A stretch of 8,492 nucleotides of DNA, from assembly GCA_900556545.1 (NCBI GenBank), contig USPE01000074.1, forward strand, positions 1 to 8,492, read 5' to 3'. How positions within the stretch are numbered: position 1 is the first letter of the stretch; every line of letters starts with the position of its first letter. The notes under the pieces were generated by a model. The model did no database searches. It had not been told where the DNA came from and worked only from the letters and a program-made list of their open reading frames with translations. The position numbers and the translations under genes were made by a program. Below, piece by piece: positions 1 through 6,608 of the stretch. This stretch comes from an uncultured Peptococcaceae bacterium. Lineage in GTDB: Bacteria > Bacillota > Peptococcia > Peptococcales > Peptococcaceae.

Positions 1-582
1 GCCGGTGCCAACACCAATGTGGATGTAGACAATCTGGTGCAGTTTGCGCAGATGGGCAGTATTTATATGAATTGCGTGATGGGCATGACCGCGCCAAAAG
101 TGGGGCTGATTAACAATGGCTCTGAGGAAACCAAGGGCAGTGAGCTGACCCAGGCGGCCTATCAGCGGCTGCAGGAGCTGCCGGATTTAAACTTTATCGG
201 CAATATTGAAGGGCGGGATGTGCCTGCCGGTGCGGCGGATGTAATGACCTGCGACGGATTTACCGGTAATGTGGTGCTGAAAACCATGGAAGGCATGGGC
301 AAGGTGATTATGACCATGCTGGAACAGGAGGTAATGGCTTCGGCCCGCTGTAAAGCAGGGGCTGTGCTGATGAAGCCGGCATTGCGCAGTTTGAAGCATA
401 AAATGGATTATGCCGAATACGGCGGCGCTCCTTTGCTGGGTGTCAACGGCGTAAGCGTGGTGTGCCACGGCAGTTCTAAGGCTAAGGCCATCAGCAAAGC
501 CATTGAAGTGGCCTGTCATTGCTGTGAAAGCAAATTTGTTGAAAAAATAAAAGGAAATTTTGAACAGCAGAGAGAAAAATAA
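1..582 (+). CDS. plsX: Phosphate acyltransferase PlsX, C-terminal part (5' end outside window)
   Basis: PlsX makes acyl-phosphate from acyl-ACP and phosphate, the first step of the PlsX/PlsY route to lysophosphatidic acid; it is a peripheral membrane enzyme. The frame is open from base 1, giving the last 193 residues of a protein that is usually about 330 residues, so the N-terminal 40% is missing. Family hallmarks are the entry GANTNVD, the segment PKVGLINNGSEETKG, the segment IEGRDVPAGAADV, the block CDGFTGNVVLKTMEG, and a late YGGAPLLGVNG. The C-terminus is a charged helix ending in EQQREK. The acyl carrier protein gene follows 64 nt downstream without a visible terminator, so the two are probably co-transcribed. 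In many Bacillota fabH, fabD and fabG lie between plsX and acpP; here they do not. The identification is secure. Confidence 0.96.
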   Translation, partial: AGANTNVDVDNLVQFAQMGSIYMNCVMGMTAPKVGLINNGSEETKGSELTQAAYQRLQELPDLNFIGNIEGRDVPAGAADVMTCDGFTGNVVLKTMEGMGKVIMTMLEQEVMASARCKAGAVLMKPALRSLKHKMDYAEYGGAPLLGVNGVSVVCHGSSKAKAISKAIEVACHCCESKFVEKIKGNFEQQREK

Positions 583-646
583 AGGAAAGACAAAAACCAG
601 TTATACTATGAATTATGATATGAATTTTTGAAGGGAGGTGACGGGA

Positions 647-874
647 ATGGATTATTTTGAAAAAATCAAAAGTATTGTTGCAGAACAGTTGAATGTAGAC
701 CCTGAAACAATCACCATGAATACACGGTTTGATGAACTCAATGCCGATTCCCTGGATGTGGTAGAGGTTATCATGACACTGGAACAGGAATTTGATATTC
801 AGATTCCAGATGAAGAAGCTGAAAAAATTAAAAATATCAGCGCAGTTGTAGATTATATTAGCGATCATGTGTAA
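647..874 (+). CDS. acpP: Acyl carrier protein
   Basis: This is the small acidic carrier that holds growing acyl chains on a 4'-phosphopantetheine arm during fatty acid synthesis and feeds PlsX. The product is 75 residues, the usual size, with the helical ACP fold. The attachment serine is Ser35 in the motif ADSLDVVEV, and the recognition-helix segment EQEFDIQIPDEEAEKI follows. The start is taken at ATG 647: a strong GGAGG at 634-638 lies 8 nt upstream, whereas the in-frame GTG at 638 sits inside that ribosome binding site and would add only MTG. A clean intrinsic terminator closes the transcript 28 nt after the stop. No paralogue-like oddities are visible, so this looks like the housekeeping ACP. 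Confidence 0.97.
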   Translation: MDYFEKIKSIVAEQLNVDPETITMNTRFDELNADSLDVVEVIMTLEQEFDIQIPDEEAEKIKNISAVVDYISDHV

Positions 875-902
875 TCATTTTAAATATGTGTTGCAGATTA
901 AG

Positions 903-928
903 AGCGTGCCTTGGGGCGCGCTTTTTTT
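903..928 (+). terminator. Rho-independent terminator after acpP
   Basis: An 8-bp stem (AGCGTGCC at 903-910 against GGCGCGCT at 915-922, with one G-U pair) has a 4-nt loop and runs straight into seven Ts (922-928). It closes the plsX-acpP transcript and insulates it from the transporter gene downstream. Confidence 0.93.
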
Positions 929-963
929 GTTGTTTAAAATATGATGGTGAAATACGAATAGGG

Positions 964-980
964 ACATGCAGGATAGAATA
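964..980. repeat. Shared intergenic block, copy 1 (ACATGNNGGATAGAATA)
   Basis: This 17-bp stretch matches 3882-3898 at 15 of 17 positions, the two differences being adjacent (CA here, AT there). Here it lies about 40 nt upstream of the transporter -35 element; the other copy lies downstream of the hydrolase -10 element. The role is unknown: it could be a secondary protein-binding site or a relic of common origin of the two intergenic regions. Confidence 0.4.
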
Positions 981-1010
981 AAATCTTGTATGGCCGATAA
1001 GGCATCTATA

Positions 1011-1030
1011 TTTTTCTTGTTAGACAAAAA
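1011..1030. promoter_or_regulatory. Candidate operator, copy 1 (TTTTTC-TTGTTAGACAAAAA)
   Basis: This block contains the dyad TTGT-TAG-ACAA and recurs at 3812-3831 with a single inserted G. It overlaps the -35 hexamer of the transporter promoter, where an activator or repressor would act. The LysR-family regulator encoded at 2739-3638 is the obvious candidate protein, by proximity only. A 49-codon open frame also spans this block but has no convincing ribosome binding site. Confidence 0.5.
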
Positions 1031-1049
1031 CGGTAGTGAACGATATAGT
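1020..1049 (+). promoter_or_regulatory. Probable sigma-A promoter of the MFS transporter gene
   Basis: TTAGAC (1020-1025) is followed after 18 nt by TATAGT (1044-1049). Transcription would start near 1056, leaving a leader of roughly 115 nt. The hydrolase promoter uses the same TTAGAC at the same 18-nt spacing, which supports both calls. The rest of the 929-1172 gap holds only the shared blocks and the ribosome binding site. Confidence 0.6.
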
Positions 1050-1172
1050 GAATATATAAAAGAACTTTATATAAACGAGCTCATAAAAAAGTTTCTTTCA
1101 ACAAACAGGGTGTAACAGGATTGGTATTATTGGATAACATGAAAAGTTTTGCAGAAACAGGAGGCGAAAGCT

Positions 1173-2561
1173 ATGTCGAACGAACAAACAAAGGCAGGAT
1201 GTGCGTATTTTGATAATATGAAGCAGATAGGCATCAAACATAAGCACATGTTTTGGATTTTTTCAGTATGTTATTTTTTTGATATGATGGATATGAATAT
1301 GTTCGGCTCTATTGCATCATCAGTGCAGGCCAGCTTTAACCTGACCAATGAGCATATCGCACAGTTATCATCGTTATCATTTTACGGTATGTTTTTTGGT
1401 GGACTGTTAGGCGGCTGGATGGCAGATAAAATCGGCCGAAAAAAAGCGTTATTATATAATGTGTTGATTTTTTCTCTGGCATCCTGGGGAAACGCTTTAT
1501 TCAGCAATTATATATTGTTCGCGATTTGCCGATTCCTTACAGGGTTTGGGGTAATCGGGATGAATATTATTGCTATGGTGTATATTGCGGAAATGATGCC
1601 GGCTCATTCCAGAGGGAAATATCAGGGGTTGATGGCTGCTATGGGTTCTTTGGGCGTACCATTTGCAATCATATTCTCGGCAGTGGTTGTACCCCGCAGT
1701 CCTGAAGCATGGAAAATTATGTTTATGTTAGGCGGTCTTGGTATCGTATTATTCCCAGTTGGTTTGAAATGGTTGTATGAAAGCCCCAGATGGCTGGTAG
1801 GCAGAGGCCGTTATGAAGAAGCGGACAGAGTGGTAGAAACTATGTCTGGCGAAGCGTCTCATTTGGCTGAATTGGGAACTGTTTGTGTAGAAGCAAAGGT
1901 TAGCATGCTGGAAACATTAGGATTTTTATTCAGTAAGAAGCAAATTGGCAGTACAATGGCATTGGCCATTATGGCAATCGGCTGTGTTGTAGGCGGCTTT
2001 TATATGGCTAACTGGATTGTAGTGATTTTGGTGCAGATGGGATATGATCTACAGACTGTACTGACCTTCTCTATTTTGGGTTGTTTCGGGGCACCGTTGG
2101 GTGACTATATATCTTCTAAAGTTTCGGATATGGGCGGACGTAAGATTCCTATTGTGATCATGCTGTTTTTGGCAGCTGCAATGTGTGTAATCAGCGGTTT
2201 GATGCCGACTGTGCTGGCTGGTACGGCAGCAGTAGCAGGCTACATGATTATGAATCTGTTCCGTGCAGCTTGCGCAACTGGCGCTACCACCATGTATTGG
2301 ACTTATCTGGCAGAAAACCTGCCAAACAAATACCGCAGTACTGGGACTGGTTTGATTATGTCTCTGTCCAGAGTATTGATTGGTGTTGTAACACCGACTG
2401 TACCGGTTCTGATGGCTATGCAGGGTATCAGCCCAATGTTTAATGTTTCTGCTGCCAATTCCTTGTTCTATGTGATTCCGGCAATTATTTGCCTGATTTG
2501 GGGCGGTAAGACAGCGCAGAAAACATTGGAACAGATTGAGGCTGAAGCAGCAGCTAAATAA
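1173..2561 (+). CDS. MFS transporter, sugar / organic-acid:H+ symporter type
   Basis: This is an integral membrane secondary transporter of 462 residues with about 12 hydrophobic segments and a cytoplasmic N-terminal tail of about 25 residues. The first membrane segment carries the acidic pair D37-x-x-D40, similar to the aromatic-acid and sugar porter groups. The signature GGWMADKIGRKK (residues 80-91) lies in the loop between segments 2 and 3, and ESPRWL (203-208) marks the central loop as in sugar porters. A second-half copy of the first signature lies around residues 310-324 (GD...DMGGRK). The start is ATG 1173, with AGGAGG at 1159-1164 placed 8 nt upstream; the in-frame TTG at 1149 lies before that site and is rejected. 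It has its own promoter and a shared terminator with the opposing regulator gene. A shared promoter motif links it to the hydrolase at 3938, suggesting that it imports that enzyme's substrate. The substrate itself cannot be inferred from the sequence. Confidence 0.9.
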   Translation: MSNEQTKAGCAYFDNMKQIGIKHKHMFWIFSVCYFFDMMDMNMFGSIASSVQASFNLTNEHIAQLSSLSFYGMFFGGLLGGWMADKIGRKKALLYNVLIFSLASWGNALFSNYILFAICRFLTGFGVIGMNIIAMVYIAEMMPAHSRGKYQGLMAAMGSLGVPFAIIFSAVVVPRSPEAWKIMFMLGGLGIVLFPVGLKWLYESPRWLVGRGRYEEADRVVETMSGEASHLAELGTVCVEAKVSMLETLGFLFSKKQIGSTMALAIMAIGCVVGGFYMANWIVVILVQMGYDLQTVLTFSILGCFGAPLGDYISSKVSDMGGRKIPIVIMLFLAAAMCVISGLMPTVLAGTAAVAGYMIMNLFRAACATGATTMYWTYLAENLPNKYRSTGTGLIMSLSRVLIGVVTPTVPVLMAMQGISPMFNVSAANSLFYVIPAIICLIWGGKTAQKTLEQIEAEAAAK

Positions 2562-2635
2562 CAAAGTGTATAACAGATTGTAAACAATATGTGTCTGTTG
2601 ATAAACTGTATACAAAGAAAAACACATGTAACAAT

Positions 2636-2697
2636 AAAAAGGCGCTTTCCCCGTCTGTGGCATTGGATGCTCAGCAGATTGGCAGAAGGCGCTTTTT
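2636..2697. terminator. Bidirectional terminator between transporter and regulator
   Basis: AAAAAGGCGC (2636-2645) faces GGCGCTTTTT (2688-2697); A5/T5 and GCGC/GCGC pair with single-G bulges. An inner hairpin (TCTGTGGCAT against ATGC-CA-CAGA around 2654-2677) fills the loop. T tracts follow on both strands, so it can end the + strand transporter and the - strand regulator transcripts. The stretch 2562-2635 before it holds only A/T-rich DNA with a small dyad ATTGT-AA-ACAAT. Confidence 0.75.
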
Positions 2698-2738
2698 GGT
2701 ATTGTTTTTGTCAGACCTGGTTACTGCAGGATCAATGT

Positions 2739-3638
2739 TTATATATGCTGCAGAACAGAAGTTGTAATATCAATAAATGTCTGATACAGCGTATTGAAGG
2801 GTGAATAGTCTGTTTTACGGCAGACCAGACAGGCTGTGACCGGTTGGGCATCCACAACGGGAATACAGCAGAATTCTTTTTTAGGATAAAGCAATTTATA
2901 TGCCTGGTAGGGCATCAGACAGACCGTTCTATTCTCCATCATAAATTTCTGGTGAATGCTGGTATTGTTGGAGATGTGAAGACATGAGTCGTCTGATATA
3001 GCGCTATTGCTGTAAGTGTACATGGTCTGTTTTACGTTGGCAAGATCCTGAAAAGAAAGAATTTTTTCGGTAGAGAGTGGATTGTTTTTAGACATCACGC
3101 AGACCAGTTCGTCTTTGTAAAGTTTTTGAAAATGGAGCGGAACATCAGTATTTTCTTTTATGGTTGCCAGTGGCTCTGTCCAGCCTTCCAGAAAACTCAA
3201 CAGGCCGAAATCCAATTTTCCTTCTATAATCAGCTGCAAGATTGTTTCCGCTGAGTGTTCCTGCGCGTAAAGGATAATATCGGGATATGTATTATGCAGT
3301 TTGAGTAATAGTTCGGTTAAAAGTGTGCTGGTTGCCAGCGGTGCAACACCGAGTGTCAGTTTTCCGCTGATTAGTGGCTGGGACGCATTGTTAAAATGCT
3401 TCAGTAAAGTGTTATACTGGGCAATCATATCAATGGCGTGGGCAAGCACATACTTTCCATCATCTGTCAGGCTGACGCCGGTTTTTGAGCGGTTTAAAAT
3501 GGTACAGTTCAATTCATTTTCCAGGTGTTTGATGGATTCACTGACAGCCTGCTGACTGGAAAACATGCGCTTAGCTGTCGCATTGATGGAATTGGTTTTA
3601 GCGATATCTATGAGATAAAGCAACTGGTCGGAATGCAT
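2739..3638 (-). CDS. LysR-family transcriptional regulator
   Basis: A 299-residue cytoplasmic DNA-binding protein, the normal size for the family. The N-terminal winged helix-turn-helix covers about residues 1-60, including the typical series SINATAKRMFSSQQAVSESIKHLE and LTDDGK after the wing. A linker helix covers about 65-90. The periplasmic-binding-protein-like effector domain begins at SGKLTLGVAP (91-100) and contains the usual EGKLDFGLL-type segment. The start ATG at 3638 has AGGAGGG (3650-3644) just upstream. LysR regulators usually activate a divergent neighbour in response to a small ligand, and the divergent neighbour here is the hydrolase gene. The transporter gene, tail to tail with it, carries the same promoter block, so both are likely targets. 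The inducer is unknown; the effector domain gives no recognisable ligand signature. It has several cysteines (for example CLVCR near the end) but no evident metal motif. Confidence 0.93.
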   Translation of the reverse strand: MHSDQLLYLIDIAKTNSINATAKRMFSSQQAVSESIKHLENELNCTILNRSKTGVSLTDDGKYVLAHAIDMIAQYNTLLKHFNNASQPLISGKLTLGVAPLATSTLLTELLLKLHNTYPDIILYAQEHSAETILQLIIEGKLDFGLLSFLEGWTEPLATIKENTDVPLHFQKLYKDELVCVMSKNNPLSTEKILSFQDLANVKQTMYTYSNSAISDDSCLHISNNTSIHQKFMMENRTVCLMPYQAYKLLYPKKEFCCIPVVDAQPVTACLVCRKTDYSPFNTLYQTFIDITTSVLQHI

Positions 3639-3689
3639 AAAAACCCTCCTCTTGAATTATGTTCATGCAACGATGTAGATATAAAACTC

Positions 3690-3718
3690 ATTATAACATA
3701 AAGCGTCAGGTTTGTCGT
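3690..3718 (-). promoter_or_regulatory. Probable promoter of the LysR regulator gene
   Basis: On the minus strand ACGACA (3718-3713) is followed after 17 nt by a perfect TATAAT (3695-3690). The start would be near 3683, with a leader of about 45 nt. Its -35 is about 100 nt from that of the divergent hydrolase promoter, leaving room for a shared regulator site. Confidence 0.6.
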
Positions 3719-3796
3719 GTTTTTTTATAGTATCTAAAAATATGATTTATAAAGTATGTGGTTTCAATGGTACCTTTCTTGTTTTTTCTGTATCCT

Positions 3797-3817
3797 GAAA
3801 AACACATCCTGTTTTTC
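3797..3817. promoter_or_regulatory. Perfect inverted repeat GAAAAACA-CATCC-TGTTTTTC
   Basis: An 8-bp perfect dyad with a 5-nt spacer lies immediately before the TTGTTAGAC block, at about -61 to -41 relative to the predicted hydrolase start. This is close to where LysR proteins usually place their recognition half. It is a good operator candidate; no identical dyad is found at the matching place before the transporter gene. Confidence 0.5.
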
Positions 3818-3831
3818 GTTGTTAGACAAAA
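3812..3831. promoter_or_regulatory. Candidate operator, copy 2 (TTTTTCG-TTGTTAGACAAAAA)
   Basis: The block differs from copy 1 at 1011-1030 only by one inserted G, although the flanking DNA is mostly different. It contains TTGT-TAG-ACAA and covers the -35 element of the hydrolase promoter. Its left end overlaps the perfect inverted repeat at 3797-3817, giving a compound regulatory site. Confidence 0.5.
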
Positions 3832-3851
3832 AGAATGGAATCCGGTAGGAT
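3822..3851 (+). promoter_or_regulatory. Probable promoter of the hydrolase gene
   Basis: TTAGAC (3822-3827) and TAGGAT (3846-3851) are 18 nt apart, the same -35 and spacing as the transporter promoter. The weaker -10 fits a promoter that needs an activator. The start would be near 3858. The leader contains a small hairpin (CTAAA-ATA-TTTAG, 3899-3911) shortly before the ribosome binding site. Confidence 0.5.
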
Positions 3852-3881
3852 AGACTTATAAAGAGATACACAGCTGCGTAT

Positions 3882-3898
3882 ACATGATGGATAGAATA
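3882..3898. repeat. Shared intergenic block, copy 2 (ACATGNNGGATAGAATA)
   Basis: It matches 964-980 at 15 of 17 positions. Here it lies in the predicted leader of the hydrolase gene, so its order relative to the TTGTTAGAC block is reversed compared with the transporter region. A partial copy, GGATAGA, occurs at 3848-3854 over the -10 element. Confidence 0.4.
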
Positions 3899-3937
3899 CT
3901 AAAATATTTAGGGTAGTATTTATGAGGAGGAGATCGT

Positions 3938-6028
3938 ATGGCAAGAGAAGCAAGTACTGAAAAAGTTATGGTATTGGGGATTGACGCATTAGATCCACGG
4001 TTAACCAGAAAATATGTAGATATGGGTATTATGCCGGCAGCTGCAGAGTTAATCAAACGGGGCTCTGCCCGGGAGGATCTGGTTTTGTTGGGTGCAATGC
4101 CGACGGTAACCCCACCGCAGTGGACTACACTGGCAACAGGGGCATATCCTGAAACCCATGAAATTACTGCTTTCTTCCGTCAGGGCGGCGATTTGGACCT
4201 GGTAGATGTAAATTTCAGCTCACTCAATTGTAAAGCTGAACAGATGTGGAATATTACAGCGGAAAATGGTAAAAAGACATTGGTATGGCACTGGCCGGGA
4301 AGTGCATGGCCACCATCTTCCGACAGCCCTAATCTGCATGTAGTGGATGGCACCAGTCCGGGCAGTGTTAATATGAGTACGGCGCAGTTGGATACGGAGT
4401 ATCTGGTTGTAGCCAGTCCTAACAATGTAAAGGTTGCTTATCGCGCAGCAGCGGCCAATGGCAGCGAGGTGCCATGTGTTGTAACCGGTATGGATGAAGA
4501 AGACACCGGTTCCGGTTTAAATATGGCGGATACATTTAAAGCAGTGGGCGGAGATGGATTCCCATTATATATTTACGATCCGCTGGTAGGCGGTCAGGGC
4601 GGCTATATTGAACAGCCGATTGATGCAGCTTTATCACCAATTCAGGATGCAGATGATAAATGGGCTGCCGCTCCGGCTGGCGCTAAGGAATTCACCTTAT
4701 TATATTCCGGCGGTTTGATTCGCCGTCCGGCGCTTATTTTGCAAAATGAAGCCGGTGTTTATGACAGCGTGGCAATTTACAAAAATAAAAAGGCAACAGA
4801 ACCAATGGCAGTGATTCATCGTGATGAATACGTACGTGATATTTTTGATGAAGCCATCAAAAACGATCAGCCGGTAAGAGTCAACCGTGATATGCGTATG
4901 ATGGAACTGGCGGAAGACGGCAGCTATGTAAAACTGTGGGTTTCTTCTGCAATGAACAGTGACGTGAATATGATGTGGCATCCAAAAGAACTACATCAGG
5001 AAATTTTAGATAATATCGGTTATCCACCACCAACTGCAACCCTGACCATGGGGGATAAAACCCTGATGCTGGATTGTATGAATCTATGCTGGGAACATAC
5101 TATGGATTGGCAGTCTGATGCATTGAACTATCTGATGGAAAACGATGGCTATGAAGTTGTATTCTCTCACTTCCATGCACCGGATTTACAGGAACATATG
5201 TTTATTCGTGATATGAAAAAAGGCCGTCCAAATTGTTCTCCGGCAGAATACGAAGAAATTATGCAGACTGTGTATAAACAGGCTGACCGTTATATTGGAA
5301 AATTCCTGCACTTCTTGGATGAAGGATGGACCATTTTGCTGGTATCCGACCATGCGCAGGTTTGCCCAACCTGGGGAATTCGCGGTTTAGGGGATACAGG
5401 GCTGAATATTCAGCTGATGGAAGAACTGGGCTTTACTGCATTACAAAAAGATGAAAATGGTGAAACCATTTTTGATGAACCAATGCCTGGTTATAAATTG
5501 CCACGGATTGACTGGACCAAAACCAAAGCAGTGGCCAACCGTGAAATGCATATTTATTTGAATTTGAAAGGCAGAAATCAGCATAAACTGCCGGACGGTA
5601 CTGTCATTGACGGTATTGTAGATCCTGCGGAACAGTATCAGCTGGAAGAAGAAATTATGACCGCTTTATATGGCCATAAAGATAAAGAGTCCGGTCAGCG
5701 TATCATTGCCTTTGCTTTACGTCGCAAGGATGCCAGACTGATGGGGCTGGGCGGTGAATATCCACAGTGCGGTGATATTATTTATTGTATGGCTGAAGGG
5801 TATGAACATGACCATGATGACAGCCTGTCTACCTCTTGGGGTGAATGCGATACTTCCGTATCTCCGATTTTTGTGGCAGCAGGGCCTGGGATCAAAGAAG
5901 ATTTCTATACAAAACGGGTGATTCGTCAAGTCGATGTTGCGCCAACCATTGCAGCATTGTTGGGTATGCGGATGCCTGCACAGTGCGAAGGCGCTCCGAT
6001 TTATCAGATTTTGGCCAATGAATTTTAA
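3938..6028 (+). CDS. Alkaline-phosphatase-superfamily hydrolase (type I phosphodiesterase / nucleotide pyrophosphatase-like)
   Basis: A 696-residue two-metal hydrolase expected to cleave a phosphate, phosphodiester, phosphonate or related ester. No signal peptide or membrane segment is seen, so it acts in the cytoplasm. Active-site pieces in order: VLGIDALDP with metal ligand D16; TVTPPQWTTLATG with probable nucleophile T58, followed by YPETHE; HAPDLQEH with D416 and H420; VSDHAQ with D471 and H472; and EHDHDDSLST with H626 as the likely last ligand. Then comes VAAGPGIK and the C-terminal DVAPTIAALLGM typical of the superfamily. The region between the nucleophile and the second ligand pair is about 350 residues, much longer than in minimal members, and must hold a large inserted domain. 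The usual DHG is DHA here. Start ATG 3938 has GAGGAGGAG 5-6 nt upstream. The gene favours CGT for arginine more than its neighbours, which suggests strong expression. Its shared promoter block points to joint control with the MFS transporter. The exact substrate is unknown. Confidence 0.85.
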   Translation: MAREASTEKVMVLGIDALDPRLTRKYVDMGIMPAAAELIKRGSAREDLVLLGAMPTVTPPQWTTLATGAYPETHEITAFFRQGGDLDLVDVNFSSLNCKAEQMWNITAENGKKTLVWHWPGSAWPPSSDSPNLHVVDGTSPGSVNMSTAQLDTEYLVVASPNNVKVAYRAAAANGSEVPCVVTGMDEEDTGSGLNMADTFKAVGGDGFPLYIYDPLVGGQGGYIEQPIDAALSPIQDADDKWAAAPAGAKEFTLLYSGGLIRRPALILQNEAGVYDSVAIYKNKKATEPMAVIHRDEYVRDIFDEAIKNDQPVRVNRDMRMMELAEDGSYVKLWVSSAMNSDVNMMWHPKELHQEILDNIGYPPPTATLTMGDKTLMLDCMNLCWEHTMDWQSDALNYLMENDGYEVVFSHFHAPDLQEHMFIRDMKKGRPNCSPAEYEEIMQTVYKQADRYIGKFLHFLDEGWTILLVSDHAQVCPTWGIRGLGDTGLNIQLMEELGFTALQKDENGETIFDEPMPGYKLPRIDWTKTKAVANREMHIYLNLKGRNQHKLPDGTVIDGIVDPAEQYQLEEEIMTALYGHKDKESGQRIIAFALRRKDARLMGLGGEYPQCGDIIYCMAEGYEHDHDDSLSTSWGECDTSVSPIFVAAGPGIKEDFYTKRVIRQVDVAPTIAALLGMRMPAQCEGAPIYQILANEF

Positions 6029-6071
6029 GTGTAAAGCAGGAATTTAATACAGTTCATATAAAGGAAAGAAG

Positions 6072-6116
6072 GGAAGGGACTATCGCAATAGCGTCTATAT
6101 TGCGGCAGTCTCTTTC
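6072..6116 (+). terminator. Long hairpin after the hydrolase gene, probable terminator
   Basis: GGGAAGGGACT (from 6072) pairs with AGTCTCTTTC (6107-6116), and inside it TCGCAATA (6083-6090) pairs with TATTGCGG (6098-6105), leaving a 7-nt loop and one A/C mismatch. The following TGTTATTA is only weakly T-rich, so termination may be partial. The hairpin ends about 28 nt before the zinc-ribbon gene, and no clear separate promoter for that gene was found, so it may also modulate read-through. Confidence 0.6.
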
Positions 6117-6143
6117 TGTTATTAGAAGAAGGACGTGAAAAAG

Positions 6144-6608
6144 ATGAAAAAAGAAAAATCCTTGCGGGTGGAACGGCTCAAACAACGGGCCAAATATTGT
6201 TGTTGCCGATATTGCGGCAGCGAGCTTCATGTGAAGCAGATTGTGTTTCACACCCAGGCTGCGGCCAGAATCGAATTATATTGCGATCAGTGCCAGAAGA
6301 TAGAGTATGGTGTTGAGAAAGAGGCTTATGCCAGCGCCAGAGCCTTTGTGACAGCAACAGCGTTTAACCATTTTCCTGATTTGGAGGATAATGAACAGCG
6401 GTTTCAGATGAATGTGGCCAAGGTATGTAATTTGACCAGCTGGCAGCTGCGTTATCTGGGACTTACGGGAGAGAGTGGTTTTATTGTACCAACACAAATA
6501 AAAGAGTATGGTATGGATACATGTACCACAATAGATGAGGACAGTCTGGAACAATTATTGGAGGCATCAGGCTTATGGATGGATCAATCATTACAGCAAA
6601 AGGATTAG
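6144..6608 (+). CDS. Small zinc-ribbon protein of unknown function
   Basis: A 154-residue soluble protein that I do not recognise. Residues 1-17 are very basic (MKKEKSLRVERLKQRAK). A zinc ribbon follows: YCCCRYCGSEL supplies C21 and C24 (with extra C19, C20), and YCDQC supplies C47 and C50, spaced as in a typical four-cysteine ribbon. Residues 55-154 look helical and acidic, with no membrane segment. The start is placed at ATG 6144, 10 nt after AAGGA (6129-6133); GTG 6135 would sit almost on top of that site. Its end overlaps the next gene by 34 nt, showing tight translational coupling with the ABC ATPase. A nucleic-acid or metal-linked role would fit the basic tail and ribbon but is a guess. 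Confidence 0.75.
   Translation: MKKEKSLRVERLKQRAKYCCCRYCGSELHVKQIVFHTQAAARIELYCDQCQKIEYGVEKEAYASARAFVTATAFNHFPDLEDNEQRFQMNVAKVCNLTSWQLRYLGLTGESGFIVPTQIKEYGMDTCTTIDEDSLEQLLEASGLWMDQSLQQKD

Noticed and set aside
638..646. GTG start for the acyl carrier protein.
   Set aside because: The GTG is part of the ribosome binding site itself; ATG 647 has the correct spacing and gives the usual ACP N-terminus.
966..1115. A 49-codon open frame (begins MQDRIKSC, contains FFLLDKNGSER) covering the transporter promoter region.
   Set aside because: There is no usable ribosome binding site (only AGGGA touching the ATG), it overlaps a well-placed -35/-10 pair, and the TTGTTAGACAAAAA match at the hydrolase promoter is not within a comparable long frame. 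A degraded coding remnant cannot be fully excluded.
1149..1172. TTG start adding eight residues to the MFS transporter.
   Set aside because: The ribosome binding site AGGAGG (1159-1164) lies after this TTG and is ideally placed for ATG 1173.
2574..2613. Dyads GTATAACAG...CTGTATAC and ATTGT-AA-ACAAT after the transporter stop, considered as a third operator.
   Set aside because: The spacer differs from TTGT-TAG-ACAA, the stretch is A/T-rich, and it lies between converging genes where no promoter is expected.
2049..2663. A long minus-strand open frame opposite the transporter gene.
   Set aside because: It is a shadow of the transporter coding sequence: rich in Cys, His and Gln, with no ribosome binding site or domain sense.
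3639..3937. A riboswitch or small RNA in the regulator-hydrolase intergenic region.
   Set aside because: No known riboswitch core or conserved helices could be recognised; the structure seen is explained by two promoters, DNA dyads and one short leader hairpin.
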